64,000 nucleotides of DNA. It comes from an uncultured Eubacteriales bacterium (GTDB taxonomy: Bacteria; Bacillota; Clostridia; Oscillospirales; UBA644). Under the pieces are notes generated by a model that did not search any database, was not told where the DNA came from, and saw only the letters and a list, made by a program, of their open reading frames with translations. The stretch covers positions 19,548-83,547 of the forward strand of contig CAUHAO010000007.1 in the NCBI GenBank assembly GCA_959604355.1, written 5' to 3'. A program made the translations under genes and the position numbers. Positions 8,759 to 16,062 of the stretch are shown here, piece by piece (the stretch's first letter is position 1; every line of letters begins with the position of its first letter).

Positions 8759-8787
8759 ATTATATCATATCCTGCGTAAAAATGCAA
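8759..8787 (-). promoter_or_regulatory. Promoter of the rpmG-secE-nusG-rplK-rplA operon
   Basis: Minus strand TTGCAT (8782-8787), 17 bp, TATAAT (8759-8764), with TGA just before the -10 (extended -10). The ~90-nt leader contains a 7-bp inverted repeat, CCTTGCG (8688-8694) with CGCAAGG (8745-8751). The latter may fold but has no known ribosomal-leader shape that I recognise. Confidence 0.8.
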
Positions 8788-8861
8788 TACAAAAATATGA
8801 ACATTTTGGAAACTCTGCGCCCTCTATATTATTATATACTGCGATATAGTGCGAAAAATTA

Positions 8862-10154
8862 TCATTTTCCGAGAACCTTGTCAAGCGCCTGAGAGATATC
8901 CGCGATAATATCTTTTACGTCTTCCAGACCTGCTGAAAGCCTTATAGTGCTTTCATCTATGCCTCCGGCGCGGAGCTGTTCGGGAGAAAGCTGACTATGT
9001 GTCGTCGTCGCGGGATGGATTATAAGAGTACGGGCGTCGCATACATTTGCAACATTCTGTATGAGTTGGAGATTGTCGATGAACTCCCCTGTTTTTTCAC
9101 GGGACGCTTTCAGACCGAAAGTAAAGACGGAAGCGAGGCCCTTTTCGGCGTAGTATTTCTTGTAAAACGGATAATATTTATTATCTCGGAAAGCGGCGTA
9201 ATTTACATACGCAACGCGGGGATCCGATTTAAGGAAAAGAGCTATATCACGAGCGTTATCGGAATGTTTTCTCATACGCAGAGAAAGCGTTTCAAGACCG
9301 AGGATCATCATATAGGCATTGAACGCCGACATGCAGGAGCCGAAGTCACGAAGCATGAGTACGCGGAGTTTCGTGATAAATCCGACATTGCCGAAATCGG
9401 TGGCGAAAACTTTTCCGTGATAACTTGCATCGGGCTCGTTCATGGAGCGGAATCGGGGATTGCCCGCCCAGTTAAATTTACCGGAATCGACGACGATCCC
9501 TCCCATCGAGTTGCCATGACCGTTGATGCACTTCGTTGCGGAATGGATAACGATATCCGCGCCGTGTTTTATCGGATTTATGAGATAAGGCGACGTGAAA
9601 GTAGAATCGATTATCAGAGGCAGACCGTGTCTGTGGGCAATCTGCGCAAGCATTTCGATATCTGCGACATTCGCGTTGGGGTTTCCTATCGTTTCCGCAA
9701 AAATGCACTTTGTACGGTCGTTTATCGCCGCTTCGATCTGTTCAGGCTTATCTATATCGACGAAATTCGCCTTGATGCCGTATCTTGCAAAGGTCTGTCC
9801 GAAGAGATTTATCGCACCACCGTAAATGCAGGACGATGAGACGATTTCATCGCCCGCGTCGCAAAGTGTAAGCATTGTAAGCGCGATCGCTGAATGTCCG
9901 CTCGAAAACGCACACGCCGCGGCACCGCCTTCAAGCGCCGTGACACGTTTTTCAAAAACGTCGACCGTGGGATTCATCATTCGGGAATATATGTTGCCTT
10001 CTTCGGAAAGGTCGAAAAGTTTACGCGCGTGCTCCGTGCTGTCAAAGCGATACGCATTGGACATATATATCGGCGGGATATTTACCTTTGTACCCTCTTC
10101 GCAGTCAAAACCCGCGTGAACCATAAGAGTATCAAAGCCGTAATCCTTCTCCAT
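8862..10154 (-). CDS. metY: O-acetylhomoserine aminocarboxypropyltransferase / sulfhydrylase
   Basis: A 430-residue PLP enzyme of the Cys/Met-metabolism family, with the length and N-terminus (GFDTLMVHAGFD) of the MetY branch rather than the ~380-residue MetB/MetC branch. The PLP lysine lies in HSATKCINGHGNSMGG; SSCIYGGAINLF and YSRMMNPTVDVFEKRV are the other cofactor motifs. MetY makes homocysteine from O-acetylhomoserine and sulfide in the cytosol. It is divergent from the carboxypeptidase-like gene. No SAM riboswitch is visible in the 138-bp gap. Confidence 0.93.
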   Translation of the reverse strand: MEKDYGFDTLMVHAGFDCEEGTKVNIPPIYMSNAYRFDSTEHARKLFDLSEEGNIYSRMMNPTVDVFEKRVTALEGGAAACAFSSGHSAIALTMLTLCDAGDEIVSSSCIYGGAINLFGQTFARYGIKANFVDIDKPEQIEAAINDRTKCIFAETIGNPNANVADIEMLAQIAHRHGLPLIIDSTFTSPYLINPIKHGADIVIHSATKCINGHGNSMGGIVVDSGKFNWAGNPRFRSMNEPDASYHGKVFATDFGNVGFITKLRVLMLRDFGSCMSAFNAYMMILGLETLSLRMRKHSDNARDIALFLKSDPRVAYVNYAAFRDNKYYPFYKKYYAEKGLASVFTFGLKASREKTGEFIDNLQLIQNVANVCDARTLIIHPATTTHSQLSPEQLRAGGIDESTIRLSAGLEDVKDIIADISQALDKVLGK

Positions 10155-10225
10155 TTGAATACATCTCTCCCCTGTTCTTTTATTTATTTGTGCATAAAAT
10201 TTTATAATTTTTTCCTACGGAACTA

Positions 10226-10254
10226 TGGAAATTCCGAGGAAAATATGTTATAAT
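10226..10254 (+). promoter_or_regulatory. Promoter of the carboxypeptidase-like gene
   Basis: TGGAAA (10226-10231), 17 bp, TATAAT (10249-10254) with TGT just before the -10. The -35 is weak (4 of 6) and the extended -10 is good. Confidence 0.6.
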
Positions 10255-10292
10255 GGTTATGTAATTCACATTATACCCTCCGGAAGGTCAAC

Positions 10293-11654
10293 ATGTCAAG
10301 GACTTTTTTCAAAAATCTTTGTATATTTTTATTATGTGCGGCAGTGTTTTTGTCCTGCGGCGCACCGTTTTCATTTTCGGCGAAAGCCGAAGAGCCCGAA
10401 ACGTCATCCGCCGCCGCGATAATAATAAACGCCGACACGGGGCTCGTACTGTACGAAAAGAATTCGGAAAGCCCGATTTATTGCGGATTTTTGCCGCGGC
10501 TCATGACATGTATCCTGCTTGTCGAAAGCGGGCTCAATCTTGATGAAGAAGTCACTTTAACATCAAAAATGCTCGAAGCGGCGCCCGAAAAAATATTGGA
10601 CGGAAGCGCACACGTTTTCAGCAAAGGCGCGACAATAACGCTGCGAGATCTGATGAAAGCGTGCCTTGTGGCTAATTCCCAGGAAGCAGCGGCGGCGATA
10701 GCGCTCACCGTATGCAATGACATGACGGATTTCATCATAATGATGAACGAAAAAGCAAGGTCGATAAAAGCTAAAAACACGCGTTTTGTAAATGTGACGG
10801 GATATTGCGATGACGCTGCGAAAGCGTCGCAGTACACCACGGCGTACGATATTTCCCTCATCACAGCGTACGCGTCGTCGCTCAATTATATTCAGGAGTA
10901 TTCCGACAAATCATACGTTGACATAACCGTAAAAGACAAAAAACAACGGCTTTATACAAAAAACTCACTCGTCGACCCGAACAGCCAGTACTACTGCAAA
11001 AAAGCATCCGGCATAGCAATCTCGGGAAACTCCAAAACAGGTTACGCGCTGTCAACGGCGGCGATCAAAACCGCGACAAAGGATTCACCCGCGATAAACT
11101 TCATCTGCTCGGCATATAACATATCGTCCGTGTCATCGCTCTATGCAGACATCACAACGCTCATAAATCACGCACTTACAGAATACTCGCCGAAATCCCT
11201 CGTCCTCGAAAATGCCCCCGTTGCAGAAATCAAAGTAAAGTACGGCAAACAGGAGTGGCTGACGCTCTACGCAAAAAGTAAAGTCGCCGCATCATTACCA
11301 TCTTCAATCGATATACAACATGACATAGTGACCGTATACGACCTGCCCCATGAGATCGAAGCGCCGGTGACAAAGGGCACGTCTTACGGTACGGTGACTT
11401 ACATATATAACGGCGACGTCATCGGCATGACAGATCTTTGCGCGGTTACGGATATTTCCATTGACAGCGTAGCCTTGTACACGGAAAAAATAAGCATGCT
11501 TTTTGCGAACCCGATTTTCATCACATCGCTCGTAGTCGCAGCACTCCTCATCATTGCGTATTCCATCCTTGCGTACGTCAAGAACAAACAGCGTATGAGA
11601 GAAAGAAAACGCCGCAGCAGGTCGCGGGTACACCCATCCATCACAAAGAAATAA
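10293..11654 (+). CDS. D-alanyl-D-alanine carboxypeptidase homologue with lost catalytic motifs
   Basis: 453 residues with a DacA/DacF (peptidase S11) layout: signal peptide (~1-31), S11 domain (~38-270), a DacA-type C-terminal beta domain (~295-395), then a membrane helix (~405-430) and a basic tail (RERKRRSRSR). The fold features are kept (INADTGLVLYEKN, VTGYCDD, SKTGYAL) but the active site is not. The SxxK box aligns to FLPR at 66-69, replacing both Ser and Lys. The SxN motif is SQE at 129-131. KTG (248-250) remains. It should therefore not cleave peptides or bind beta-lactam covalently. It may be a structural or peptidoglycan-sensing protein. It is monocistronic, between its own promoter and a terminator. 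Confidence 0.85.
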   Translation: MSRTFFKNLCIFLLCAAVFLSCGAPFSFSAKAEEPETSSAAAIIINADTGLVLYEKNSESPIYCGFLPRLMTCILLVESGLNLDEEVTLTSKMLEAAPEKILDGSAHVFSKGATITLRDLMKACLVANSQEAAAAIALTVCNDMTDFIIMMNEKARSIKAKNTRFVNVTGYCDDAAKASQYTTAYDISLITAYASSLNYIQEYSDKSYVDITVKDKKQRLYTKNSLVDPNSQYYCKKASGIAISGNSKTGYALSTAAIKTATKDSPAINFICSAYNISSVSSLYADITTLINHALTEYSPKSLVLENAPVAEIKVKYGKQEWLTLYAKSKVAASLPSSIDIQHDIVTVYDLPHEIEAPVTKGTSYGTVTYIYNGDVIGMTDLCAVTDISIDSVALYTEKISMLFANPIFITSLVVAALLIIAYSILAYVKNKQRMRERKRRSRSRVHPSITKK

Positions 11655-11660
11655 AACGAA

Positions 11661-11690
11661 AAGGCTTCGGTGGTTTCCGAAGCCTTATTT
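11661..11690. terminator. Bidirectional terminator between the carboxypeptidase-like gene and the PhnP-like gene
   Basis: A perfect 10-bp stem, AAGGCTTCGG (11661-11670) with CCGAAGCCTT (11677-11686), then ATTTTT on the plus strand. It lies between convergent stops. Confidence 0.9.
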
Positions 11691-11698
11691 TTGAATCT

Positions 11699-12538
11699 TT
11701 ATATTTCAACGGTCATGCCGTCATACGCGGCGACAAAGCCTTCTTTTTCCGCAAGCGGGGCAAATTCGTCATACGTTACCCTTCCGTTGTGGGAAAAATG
11801 ATTAAGACACATAACGGTCTTTTCGTCGATACATCCGAGTTTTTTGAGACGGTTTCGAACGGCGACGCATTGTTCAAAAGTCATATGTCTGCCGGAATTT
11901 TCGTGTTTGACAGCGGACGTACAGTCAAGCGAAACGATGTCGAAATGCGGCGTGTTTTCTTCGAGCCATTCCCACGTTTCGTCCTTGAGAGGGCCCGTGT
12001 CGTGCGCGTAGAAAAGAGATTTTCCGCGACGCTTTACGATATAGATGAATGGCTCTTCCGTGCTGTGATTCGCGGGAAGCGCCGTCACAAGAAATTCACC
12101 TGCCCAGAAACTCTCAAACGCGTAATGACGATATATTCTTGCTCCGCTCGAATCTTCATCCGCGTTGAGATCGCTCATCGGACTTGACTTGAGGGGCTCG
12201 AGCGTGGGCATGCTTGCATGAAAATTAAGGTACTTGGGCGCCTCGGTAAGATGTGCGTAACCTTTTCGTCTGAAAGAGACATCATCCGGATAAAGATGAT
12301 CGGAATGAGAATGTGTCACAAGACAATGCTCTATCTGCGAAAGGTCGATATCGTTGGTTATAACATGCCAATACGTATCCGGAGGAAAATCTATCAGCAG
12401 AGAGTCATCAACAAGCGTTTGCAAACGTGTTCTGATATTTCTGCCGCCCGCTGCACGTGAGCGTTTGCAGACATCGCATTGGCAGAACAGCGCCGGAACT
12501 CCTTCGGCGGCAGCTGTACCGAGAAACTTGACTTTCAT
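11699..12538 (-). CDS. MBL-fold metallo-hydrolase, PhnP-like phosphodiesterase family
   Basis: 279 residues. The metallo-beta-lactamase metal site reads THSHSDHLYPDD (HxHxDH), with later ligands at ANHST, YAHDTG and a C-terminal FSHNG. The N-terminal KFLGTAAAEGVPA plus a CQCDVCKRS cysteine cluster is characteristic of PhnP-like enzymes, which hydrolyse cyclic phosphodiesters. True PhnP belongs to phosphonate degradation, but no phn genes are here, so the substrate is open. It is last in the iorA-iorB-hydrolase-MBL run, 23 bp after the preceding gene. Confidence 0.83.
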   Translation of the reverse strand: MKVKFLGTAAAEGVPALFCQCDVCKRSRAAGGRNIRTRLQTLVDDSLLIDFPPDTYWHVITNDIDLSQIEHCLVTHSHSDHLYPDDVSFRRKGYAHLTEAPKYLNFHASMPTLEPLKSSPMSDLNADEDSSGARIYRHYAFESFWAGEFLVTALPANHSTEEPFIYIVKRRGKSLFYAHDTGPLKDETWEWLEENTPHFDIVSLDCTSAVKHENSGRHMTFEQCVAVRNRLKKLGCIDEKTVMCLNHFSHNGRVTYDEFAPLAEKEGFVAAYDGMTVEI

Positions 12539-12561
12539 ATTATACTACTCCTGTCCCGGCG

Positions 12562-13584
12562 TCAGATCCCGACATCCGCGCCTAAATATTTATCAAGGAA
12601 ATCAATTACAGTATTCATATATTGTTCTTCGTGGGTCATAAACCCGTATATGTGCAGGGTTGAATGAAATATCTCAATCTCCGCGTTGTTGTTCTTTTCC
12701 GCGGCGGAATAAAGCACACGGCTGTTTTCAGACGGAAACACTGAGTCACTGTCTCCGTGGAGAAAAAGATAACTCTTCGCCTCGGAATTCCGCACGGCGT
12801 CAAGCGGAGAAGAATTTTTCATCCGGTTATCCGTGAGCATGTCCATGAAAAACTTCGTAACGGTATTGAAAAGTTTATCGTTTATCCCTGTCCAGACGCC
12901 GAGATCCGTGTCAAGATACTTTTCAAGGTCAAGATACGAGCTGTCGGCAATCACGGCTTCGACAAGCCCGTCTGTCGCCCCCTCATTGACAGCGGCGGCT
13001 GCACCGAAGCCCCATCCCATTACGGCGATATGCCGCTGAAGTCTCGTTTCGGACGCGTAGCGCACGATAAGCGCGAGTTCATCGGTCTCTTCTGCCCCGA
13101 GGGTATAATTCTTACCCGAAGACGTACCGCAGCCCGAATAATCGAAGACGATCACGTTGTAGCCTGCGCGGATAAGGTATTTAGCCATGAACATACCGCT
13201 TATTTCATTCATTTCTCGGTTCGACTGGTAGTTATGTGAAAAAATGACAGTCTTTGAATTATCGGTTATTTCAAATTCGTCGCCTTCCGTCTGCGCGGGG
13301 ATCCACCAGCCGCGCAGAACGTCGCCGTCACGCACTCCGTTTACCGAAAAAGGCTCGCAGATGATACCGAGCTCGTCGATATGGTCAATGATACACATAT
13401 ACGAAAGCTCTCTGCGTTCGGGTGAGATTAACGACTTCGCGGTAAAGAAGCATATAGCGGTATAAACAACGACAACGCATACAATGACCGCTGCGGCGAT
13501 CACCGCGGCGACCTTTATTCCGTGAGACTTATTTCCGGCTTTTTTACGATCCAAAGCTTTTCCCTCTATATCAATAATTCGCAC
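12562..13584 (-). CDS. Membrane-anchored alpha/beta-hydrolase fold protein lacking the nucleophile serine
   Basis: 340 residues: a cytoplasmic basic start, one membrane helix (~23-48), then an alpha/beta-hydrolase domain (IFSHNYQSNREM, VIVFDYSGCGTSSG, FLHGDSDSVFP, FHSTLHIYGF). The nucleophile elbow, normally GxSxG, is GWGFG (190-194), so Gly192 replaces Ser; the codon is GGC. The acid (HGDSD) and a candidate histidine remain. Either it is non-catalytic or its nucleophile lies elsewhere. The likely start is GTG at 13584, inside iorB (14-nt overlap) with no Shine-Dalgarno site, so translation is probably coupled to iorB. Confidence 0.8.
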   Translation of the reverse strand: MRIIDIEGKALDRKKAGNKSHGIKVAAVIAAAVIVCVVVVYTAICFFTAKSLISPERRELSYMCIIDHIDELGIICEPFSVNGVRDGDVLRGWWIPAQTEGDEFEITDNSKTVIFSHNYQSNREMNEISGMFMAKYLIRAGYNVIVFDYSGCGTSSGKNYTLGAEETDELALIVRYASETRLQRHIAVMGWGFGAAAAVNEGATDGLVEAVIADSSYLDLEKYLDTDLGVWTGINDKLFNTVTKFFMDMLTDNRMKNSSPLDAVRNSEAKSYLFLHGDSDSVFPSENSRVLYSAAEKNNNAEIEIFHSTLHIYGFMTHEEQYMNTVIDFLDKYLGADVGI

Positions 13585-14140
13585 CGGCAGTGAACGCTTT
13601 CTTGTTCACCTCGACGAATTTAGGCTTGACGATCTCCTCAATGGATTTCTCGAAAAGCTTGCCTTCAATGCCGAGGAACTTCGACGCGACTCCGAGCAGA
13701 ACGACGTTTACGGCCTTTGCGCTGCCGCATTTTTCCGCCTCCTGAAGCGCGTCCACACAGACGAGGTCAACACCGAGAGCCTTTATCTTTTCCGGAATGT
13801 TTTCGGGGTATTGCTTTGCCCCGATTATTACGGGCATCGGGTCTATTTTCTGAGTGTTCATTATGAGTTTGCCGTTCGGTGCGAGATACGGCAGAGCGCG
13901 TGCCGCTTCGAGCTGCTCGAACGCAAGAATGACGTCCGCGGTCCCCTTCTCGATTATCGGAGATGCGACTTTTTCGCCGTAGCGGACGTATGTAACAACG
14001 CTTCCGCCGCGCTGAGACATGCCATGTACCTCGGATATTTTAACGTCGTAGCCGAGATCCGTGAGTGTGTGTCCGAGCAGACGGCTCGCAAGAAGCGTTC
14101 CCTGGCCGCCGACCCCGACGATCATTATATTCTTTGTCAT
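13571..14140 (-). CDS. iorB: Indolepyruvate ferredoxin oxidoreductase, beta subunit
   Basis: 189 residues of the pyruvate/ketoisovalerate oxidoreductase gamma family: NIMIVGVGGQGTLLASRLLG, EVHGMSQRGGSVVTYVRYG, then a C-terminal helical part. With IorA it oxidatively decarboxylates aryl pyruvates (from Trp, Phe and Tyr transamination) to acyl-CoA and reduces ferredoxin. The start at ATG 14140 shares an ATGA overlap with the iorA stop; an in-frame TTG at 14194 lies deep inside iorA and is unlikely. Together with iorA it suggests aromatic amino-acid fermentation. Confidence 0.92.
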   Translation of the reverse strand: MTKNIMIVGVGGQGTLLASRLLGHTLTDLGYDVKISEVHGMSQRGGSVVTYVRYGEKVASPIIEKGTADVILAFEQLEAARALPYLAPNGKLIMNTQKIDPMPVIIGAKQYPENIPEKIKALGVDLVCVDALQEAEKCGSAKAVNVVLLGVASKFLGIEGKLFEKSIEEIVKPKFVEVNKKAFTAGANY

Positions 14141-15864
14141 TTCACTATACCTCCGAATTTGCAGAGTTCCATACACAGACCGCAGCCCACGCAAAGCGTA
14201 TGGTCTATCTTAACTTTTCCGTTCGACTTATCCACGGAAATCGACGGGCAACCGATCTTCATGCACATCTTGCAGCCGCGGCATTTTTCCGTATCTATCG
14301 AAAACGGCGGATTTATAGTGGCTTTCTTTATCATTATGCAGGGACGGCGCGCGATGATGACCGACGGCTCGTCTGCTGCGAGTTCTCTTTTGATGAGAGC
14401 CTCAAGTTCGTCTATTCTCTGCGGGTCGATAACGGTCACTCTGTTTATACCCACCGCGCGGCAGAGTGCTTCGACATCGACAGAAGTAGTCATATCCCCT
14501 TTGAGCGTAATACCCGTTGTCGGGTTCTGCTGATGACCTGTCATACCCGTGATGGAATTGTCAAGGATTATGACCGTGCTGTTGCTGCGGTTATACGCGA
14601 TGTTGATAAGTCCCGTTATACCGGAATGGATGAAGGTAGAGTCGCCTATTACCGCGACTGTGTTTTTATTCTCGTCGGATGCTTTCGTGAAGCCGTGGAT
14701 ACCCGAAACGGAATAGCCCATACAGACGGTCGCGTCTATGGCATTGAGCGGAGCCGCGGAACCGAGAGTGTAGCATCCGATATCGCCGTTGACGGTAACA
14801 CCGAGTTTTTTAAGTACATAGAACACTGAGCGGTGCGGGCACCCCGAGCACATAACGGGCGGACGTACGGGTATCTCTTCGGAGAATGTTTTTATCTCCG
14901 CGCGTTTGCCGAGAATCTTTTCGGCGATCATAGAGGCGTTTATCTCGCCTATCATCGGAAAGAGCTCCTTGCCGACAACGTCAAGACCGAGAACGCGGCA
15001 ATGCTTTTCAATAACGGGGTCGAGTTCCTCGATGACATATACGGTCTTGTATTTTTCGCAGAACGTTTTTATCGTTTCCGTCGGCAGAGGATTTACCATT
15101 CCGAGTTTGAGGTATGCGGCGGAGTCTCCGAGAGCCTCCTTTGCGTACTGATAGCATGCGCCGGAAGTGATGATACCGATATCGGACGGATTGTCTTCAA
15201 CGATGTTCGCACAGAACGTCTCGCTGAATTCCGCAAGATCTCCCATACGCTTTTCGACCGCTATATGACGCGGCCCCGCGTTCGCAGGTACCATTACGAA
15301 TTTTGCTGCGTTCTTTTCGTATTTCTTCACCTCGATATTCTCTCTTTCACGCGTTTCGACAAGGCTCTGGGAATGAGCCACGCGGGTCGAAAGGCGCAGA
15401 AGCACGGGGGTATCGAAGTTTTCGGATATTTCATATGCGAGGCGCACGAAGTCACGGCATTCCGAAGAATCGGAAGGCTCGAGCATCGGCAGTTTCGCCG
15501 CTATTGCGTAATTTCTCGAATCCTGCTCGTTCTGAGACGAGTGCATTCCCGGGTCGTCCGCAACTGCAATGACAAGCCCCGCGTTGACCCCTGTATACGA
15601 TGACGTGAACAACGGGTCTGCCGCGACGTTCAAGCCGACATGCTTCATTGCCGCGAACGATCTCGCGCCTCCGATACATGCTCCTATGGAGACTTCGACA
15701 GCGACTTTCTCATTCGGCGCCCATTCCGCGTACATTTCGTCATATTCCGCCGCGAATTCGGTTATTTCGGTGCTGGGAGTACCCGGATAGGAAGAGATTA
15801 TCCTGCATCCTGATTCGTACAGACCGCGAGCAATGGCTTCGTTGCCCAAAAACAGTTTTTTCAT
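14137..15864 (-). CDS. iorA: Indolepyruvate ferredoxin oxidoreductase, alpha subunit
   Basis: 575 residues in IorA order: an N-terminal pyrimidine-binding domain (LGNEAIARGLYESGCRIIS, YPGTPSTEI), a middle domain, a TPP-binding domain (CSGCPHRSVF, NGDIGCYTLG, VAVIGDSTFIHSG), and a C-terminal ferredoxin module with two 4Fe-4S motifs (CRGCKMCMKIGC and CVGCGLCMELC). It carries TPP and the clusters for 2-oxoacid oxidation. It is first in iorA-iorB-hydrolase-MBL. An SD-like AAGGAG lies ~40 nt upstream of the ATG, separated from it by a 9-bp hairpin (see 15875-15910). Confidence 0.95.
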   Translation of the reverse strand: MKKLFLGNEAIARGLYESGCRIISSYPGTPSTEITEFAAEYDEMYAEWAPNEKVAVEVSIGACIGGARSFAAMKHVGLNVAADPLFTSSYTGVNAGLVIAVADDPGMHSSQNEQDSRNYAIAAKLPMLEPSDSSECRDFVRLAYEISENFDTPVLLRLSTRVAHSQSLVETRERENIEVKKYEKNAAKFVMVPANAGPRHIAVEKRMGDLAEFSETFCANIVEDNPSDIGIITSGACYQYAKEALGDSAAYLKLGMVNPLPTETIKTFCEKYKTVYVIEELDPVIEKHCRVLGLDVVGKELFPMIGEINASMIAEKILGKRAEIKTFSEEIPVRPPVMCSGCPHRSVFYVLKKLGVTVNGDIGCYTLGSAAPLNAIDATVCMGYSVSGIHGFTKASDENKNTVAVIGDSTFIHSGITGLINIAYNRSNSTVIILDNSITGMTGHQQNPTTGITLKGDMTTSVDVEALCRAVGINRVTVIDPQRIDELEALIKRELAADEPSVIIARRPCIMIKKATINPPFSIDTEKCRGCKMCMKIGCPSISVDKSNGKVKIDHTLCVGCGLCMELCKFGGIVK

Positions 15865-15874
15865 CTTTTTTCGT

Positions 15875-15910
15875 CATCTGCCGCGGCAAACGGCAGATGT
15901 CTCTCTCCTT
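15875..15910 (-). promoter_or_regulatory. Hairpin between the Shine-Dalgarno-like site and the iorA start
   Basis: Minus strand: AAGGAG (15905-15910), then a 9-bp stem (15891-15899 with 15875-15883, 7-nt loop), then ~10 nt to the ATG at 15864. No other good ribosome-binding site is nearer. If folded, the stem would bring AAGGAG to ~15 nt from the ATG. Inference only. Confidence 0.45.
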
Positions 15911-15930
15911 TTTGCTGATTATACATATAC

Positions 15931-15959
15931 ATTATAGCGCAAAACAATAATAAAATCAA
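15931..15959 (-). promoter_or_regulatory. Promoter of iorA
   Basis: Minus strand TTGATT (15954-15959), 17 bp, TATAAT (15931-15936). Confidence 0.78.
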
Positions 15960-15992
15960 CATTATATTTGCGAACTTTTATAACAATTCGTG

Positions 15993-16021
15993 TTGACACG
16001 CTTTTGTAACATATATAATAT
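15993..16021 (+). promoter_or_regulatory. Promoter of leuA
   Basis: TTGACA (15993-15998) with either TAATAT at 17 bp (16016-16021) or TATAAT at 15 bp (16014-16019). It leaves a short leader of ~40 nt, with no room for a T-box or leader-peptide attenuator. Confidence 0.72.
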
Positions 16022-16062
16022 ATACTGTAAAATGATTGATTTTAAATTTTTCGGAGGATTCA

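Noticed and set aside
11699..12538. Phosphonate (phn) operon membership for the PhnP-like gene
   Set aside because: No phn genes; the neighbours are iorAB and a hydrolase-fold protein.
14140..14194. Upstream TTG start for iorB
   Set aside because: It lies deep in iorA and has no Shine-Dalgarno site; the ATG at 14140 overlaps the iorA stop in a classical ATGA junction and begins at the family N-terminus.
14833..15603. Plus-strand frame of 256 codons opposite iorA
   Set aside because: Antisense shadow of a GC-rich, highly biased coding gene; Arg/Phe-rich text with no family.
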